From positions 1 through 64,000 of the forward strand of contig JQID01000071.1 of assembly GCA_000770645.1 (NCBI GenBank): a DNA stretch of 64,000 nucleotides. The letters are read 5' to 3'. Below the pieces are notes generated by a model, which saw only the letters and a program-made list of their open reading frames with translations, had not been told where the DNA came from and made no database searches. This DNA comes from Desulfosporosinus sp. Tol-M (lineage in GTDB: Bacteria; Bacillota; Desulfitobacteriia; Desulfitobacteriales; Desulfitobacteriaceae). This document shows, piece after piece, positions 60,346 through 64,000 of this stretch (within the stretch, counting starts at the first letter, position 1; each line of letters begins with the position of its first letter). A program made the position numbers and the translations under genes.

Positions 60346-61350
60346 ATGATAGAGAGGAAAGTGGCTATGGCTAAGAACTATCAAGTTATGTCCAACGGCA
60401 CTTTTTTGATCAAAGCCCCGGTTCAGGCCCTGGAGAACGAACTGGCTAAACAAGGCGCAGCCAAACGCCAGGCATTGGATTGTTTTATCCTGGCGGAAGA
60501 ATTATCTTACGCCAATCAAAATGCCGAGGCTGGCGAAGCATATGAAAAATCGATAGGCATCTTCCCCTCGATGTCCGCCTTCCTTAACCGGGGAAATGTT
60601 TTATTTATTTCAGGCAGGATCGTTGAGGCTCATCAAAGTTACTTCCATGGCCAAGCTCTAGCTGAAAAGAAGCAAAATAAGTGGTTTGAGAGTGCTTTTA
60701 TAAGTAACATAGGCCATCTTTACTATTCTGAAGGAAATTCAGATAAAGCCATAGAGTATTTTAATCAGGCTCTGCCAATCCTTAAAGAAACATGGGAAAC
60801 TAAGGAAGTCACTGCCATACTGCTGGGTATTCTCCAGAAAATGGAGGGTATCTACAACCAGCAGAAAGACCTGGCTCTAGCCATAGAATGTCTTCAGCAG
60901 GCGCTGTTACTTTTCCGAGAAACTGGCGGGCATTCAGGAACAGCTAAGTGTCTGAACAACCTCGGGCTGATCCTTGTGACCAGGAAAGAATATGATCAAG
61001 CCTTGGATTCTTTCCGAGAGGCATTGGCCATTTTCAGGAAACTCGGTTCTCGAGCAAATGAAGCCGAACAACTGGGCAACCTTGGTTCGGTTTATCGAGA
61101 TCTCGCGAAAAATGACTTGGCTTTGGAGCACTACAGTGAATCCTTGGCTATATTTAAGGAAATAGGTCACGAGTTGGGCATCGCTAACCAAATTGGTAAC
61201 ATTGGTTACATATTGTTTAAGGAAGGTGATTATTATTCCGCCCTAACCTATTTCCAGCAGGCGGAAAAACTATATTTGAAGTTGGGGGTTGCTTCGCGCG
61301 CTGAAATGACCAGAAAGAACATCGATAATCTGGTAACCATCATGCTATAA
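60346..61350 (+). CDS. Tetratricopeptide repeat protein
   Basis: Multiple TPRs, e.g. AKCLNNLGLILVTRKEYDQALDSFREALAIFRKLG. Confidence 0.88.
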   Translation: MIERKVAMAKNYQVMSNGTFLIKAPVQALENELAKQGAAKRQALDCFILAEELSYANQNAEAGEAYEKSIGIFPSMSAFLNRGNVLFISGRIVEAHQSYFHGQALAEKKQNKWFESAFISNIGHLYYSEGNSDKAIEYFNQALPILKETWETKEVTAILLGILQKMEGIYNQQKDLALAIECLQQALLLFRETGGHSGTAKCLNNLGLILVTRKEYDQALDSFREALAIFRKLGSRANEAEQLGNLGSVYRDLAKNDLALEHYSESLAIFKEIGHELGIANQIGNIGYILFKEGDYYSALTYFQQAEKLYLKLGVASRAEMTRKNIDNLVTIML

Positions 61351-61358
61351 AGGAGGGA

Positions 61359-62291
61359 TTGTTTTTGCAAGGCCTGGAACTGGCTGAAAAATATTATAAT
61401 CACTATGGGAGACCCCTGATCCTCGAAAAGTTTAATGTGTATGAAAGCAGGATCGCCGCTGGCTTGGTCGGTGACGGCTCAGAATGTTATGGGTTTGATG
61501 ATGAGTTTTCCAGGGACCATGACTGGGGACCGTCGTTTTGCCTTTGGCTTACTAATCAAGCTTACCAGCTCATCGGAACTGCACTCCAGGCGGAGATTGA
61601 CAAGCTTCCTCAGGATTTTGCCGGGTACGGCCCGCGGCAGGTGAGTGCGTACGGTGATAAAAGGGTTGGCATTTTTGAAACAGGCCGTTTTTATCATCAC
61701 TTTATCGGACTTGATCGACCTCCGGCAAGCTTGGAGGAGTGGCTCCGGCTCCCGGAGGACACGCTGGCAGTCTGTACAAATGGCAAGGTGTTTTATGACC
61801 CGCTAGGCGAGTTTACCAAGTTTAGAAATGCCCTCAAGGAATTTTACCCTGAAGACGTAAGGTTAAAAAAGATTGCTGCCCGCTGCATGACCATTGCCCA
61901 GTTCGGTCAGTATAATTTTAAGCGTTGTGTCAAGAGACAGGAATATGTAGCTGCCGGTTATGCTCAAGCTAAGTTTTGCTCTGATGTGATCTCAATGGTA
62001 TTTTTACTGAATAGGGTATACAAGCCTTTTTTTAAATGGATGCACAGAGCGATGCGTGGTCTGCCCATCTTGGGGGAATATGTTTATACGGCAGTAAATG
62101 ACCTTGTTACCACACCCGATTACGATCAGAAGTATTCCTTGATTGAAGATATCTGCACCGCTATTAGAAGAGAGTTTCAGTACCAGGGTTTGAGCGATTC
62201 AGCAAGTGATTTCTTGCTTGACCATGGTCCGGTCATTCAGCAAAAGATCCAAAATCCCAATTTGCGTGCCCGAAATATATTAGTGGGATGA
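61359..62291 (+). CDS. DUF4037 family protein
   Basis: GDGSECYGFDDEFSRDHDWGPSFCLWL. Confidence 0.88.
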   Translation: MFLQGLELAEKYYNHYGRPLILEKFNVYESRIAAGLVGDGSECYGFDDEFSRDHDWGPSFCLWLTNQAYQLIGTALQAEIDKLPQDFAGYGPRQVSAYGDKRVGIFETGRFYHHFIGLDRPPASLEEWLRLPEDTLAVCTNGKVFYDPLGEFTKFRNALKEFYPEDVRLKKIAARCMTIAQFGQYNFKRCVKRQEYVAAGYAQAKFCSDVISMVFLLNRVYKPFFKWMHRAMRGLPILGEYVYTAVNDLVTTPDYDQKYSLIEDICTAIRREFQYQGLSDSASDFLLDHGPVIQQKIQNPNLRARNILVG

Positions 62292-62386
62292 AACATCCAT
62301 TAAGGCAAAGCCTCCTCGTTCCAATCGGACAGGGGGGCTTAAATGTATTCAAGACCCCTTCCGAATCCCAGAAAGGAGATGCCTAC

Positions 62387-63568
62387 ATGCATAATAAGCC
62401 TTTATCATATGTACCAACGAATAAAGTCCCTGTGCCTCGGCCTTCTCCCTATACTCCCCTGGTTGATGATCCGTGTGATAGTGTGACTGGATGGACAGTT
62501 ACCGGTACGGTAGACCTTTCCAGGGGAAAGTTTAGGTTGTCCGGGGCAAATGCTGGAATTCACCGTGCGTTAACCTTTCCCTCGCAAATACCCTTTCTTC
62601 TTTCTGCCGATGTCTATTTAACCTATGCATCAACTACTATATCAGCTTTGAAACTTACTAACTGTTCGGATATCCCGATTGTCTCTCTTGGCGTACAAAC
62701 TTTTGGTAAGAATCGATTATCCCTTAATACACCCGCCGGAGGAAATCAACGTCCAATATCTTTTATCGCCACTGGTGGAATTAGAGTTTATCTGTTATTT
62801 GATCCAATTTACAATATTGCCAGAGGTTGGTTTAGTGATATCGATGGATTTCATTATATAGGAGAGGTTGCAACTGTTGGAAGTCCAGCCTATTTTGGTA
62901 TAAATGTTGGCCCGGAAGCTCTGAACGATATGTTGCTGGATGACATAATCGTTACGCCAATGTATGCGGTATGCATGGGGGATAGCAGGGTTGAAGGATT
63001 TCCCGGCCATAGTCCCTGGCCTGGGATGTACGGCAGGTATGATGATCCAACTTATTCGGTATCGTATAATCTGTACAAGATTATTGGAGCGTATGTGGTA
63101 AATGCAGGGCAGAATGGGTTTGATTCCACTCAAAATAGAAATAGATTTACTGATCATGTCGTTAAATTTAAACCTAAAGTTGTAATACTTAGTTCATCAA
63201 ATTTTGGGACTGAAGATATTGCAACATTTACAAGTAATTATGACTACATGGCAAATTTAGCCACTACAAATGGCATTAAGGTACTATTTGTCGAGCTGCC
63301 TCCTTGTGAAGCAACTCTTACCGATCGATACTTGGCGTACAATACCTGGCTTGATGCTTATTGCAAGAAAAAGGGTTATCCTTTGGTAAAGATATATGAT
63401 CTGTTAAGCAATGGGGCGGATGAGTTAGCGGCTCCTTATAATTCCGGAGATGATGTACATCTAACAAATAAAGGGTATCAATATATTGCTCAATTAATTA
63501 GCGAAGTTCTATCAGAATTGCTATTCGTGCAACCAGAATGCTCGGGTACTATCAATACCCTTTTTTAA
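62387..63568 (+). CDS. SGNH/GDSL-type hydrolase
   Basis: CMGDSRVEGFPGHS, C-terminal DDVHLTNKGYQYIAQLI (DxxH); start MHNKPLS with RBS gaaaggag. Confidence 0.75.
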   Translation: MHNKPLSYVPTNKVPVPRPSPYTPLVDDPCDSVTGWTVTGTVDLSRGKFRLSGANAGIHRALTFPSQIPFLLSADVYLTYASTTISALKLTNCSDIPIVSLGVQTFGKNRLSLNTPAGGNQRPISFIATGGIRVYLLFDPIYNIARGWFSDIDGFHYIGEVATVGSPAYFGINVGPEALNDMLLDDIIVTPMYAVCMGDSRVEGFPGHSPWPGMYGRYDDPTYSVSYNLYKIIGAYVVNAGQNGFDSTQNRNRFTDHVVKFKPKVVILSSSNFGTEDIATFTSNYDYMANLATTNGIKVLFVELPPCEATLTDRYLAYNTWLDAYCKKKGYPLVKIYDLLSNGADELAAPYNSGDDVHLTNKGYQYIAQLISEVLSELLFVQPECSGTINTLF

Positions 63569-63572
63569 TTAT
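63546..63572 (+). terminator. Intrinsic terminator overlapping the end of the SGNH hydrolase gene
   Basis: gggtactatcaatacccttttttaatt. Confidence 0.7.
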
Positions 63573-63751
63573 TTCTCTTATCTTTAAAGGAAAATGAGGA
63601 AAGGTATAGAAAATTAATGAGTTACCCGTAATTCTCTTTGCTCACGGGTAGGGATATAACTTCCTTGTAGCAGACCAAACAGCCCCGCAAGAATGTCCAA
63701 GCCGCAACAATGGGTATACGATTTTATTCTTAATTAGTTTGGAGATTGATA

Positions 63752-64000
63752 ATGAGTGAAGTAGGACATGTATTAAACTGTAGTGTAGCATTAGCATATG
63801 GTAAAAAGATAGTACCAGGAAATAATATCGATAATCATTTAATTATTCGAAAATCTTTGGTAAAAATTCTAGCAAATAGGGAGAATACTCAATGTAATGC
63901 AGTAGTACCAATTCCGAATGCGGGCATATACCTAGGGAAATGTTGGGCAGAATTAACCGGACTATACCTTTGGAATAGCTTTTCAAGGCATAATTTAAAT
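63752..64000 (+). CDS. N-terminal fragment of a possible phosphoribosyltransferase-like protein (runs off window)
   Basis: MSEVGHVLNCSVALAYGKKIVPGNNIDNHLIIRKSLVKILANRENTQCNAVVPIPNAGIYLGKCWAELTGLYLWNSFSRHNLN; the VVPIPNAG...A..TGL stretch resembles the PurF-type VIPVPDSG...A..SGI motif. Confidence 0.35.
   Translation, partial: MSEVGHVLNCSVALAYGKKIVPGNNIDNHLIIRKSLVKILANRENTQCNAVVPIPNAGIYLGKCWAELTGLYLWNSFSRHNLN

Overview
Low-to-mid-GC Firmicutes chromosome; the gene content resembles Peptococcaceae/Desulfosporosinus-type clostridia, but taxonomy is inferred only. The first ~28 kb is a Tn7-like genomic island in the attTn7 site just downstream of glmS. I place the element at 1308..28249, with a 5-bp AAAGG duplication on both sides (1303-1307 and 28250-28254). 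It encodes TnsA, TnsB, TnsC and a frameshifted TnsD/TniQ, and carries a defence-rich cargo: Wadjet (JetABCD), a DEAD-helicase-HNH protein, a Type III R-M system, RadC, DUF488 and an unusual Cys-rich RiPP locus (two 7-Cys precursors plus a radical SAM/SPASM maturase). An internal back-to-back pair of transposon ends at 14450-14480, separated by a different 5-mer (ACACC), suggests that two tandem Tn7-like elements formed in another host and moved here as one composite unit. A second element ends at 1302; its terminal 73 bp (including AAAGG) are identical to the glmS-proximal end, and it carries a frameshifted dynamin-like GTPase. The rest is ordinary chromosome: cdaA-cdaR-glmM-(glmS ribozyme)-glmS, glnS, an HtrA protease, a WalJ-like MBL protein, a SCIFF peptide/maturase pair, an M-box controlled CBS/MgtE-N plus NRAMP-related operon, a CoA transferase pair, a YqeB/xanthine dehydrogenase-type molybdenum hydroxylase locus, and a DUF4125/TPR/DUF4037 cluster. 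All family calls come from reading motifs in the translations; no searches were run.
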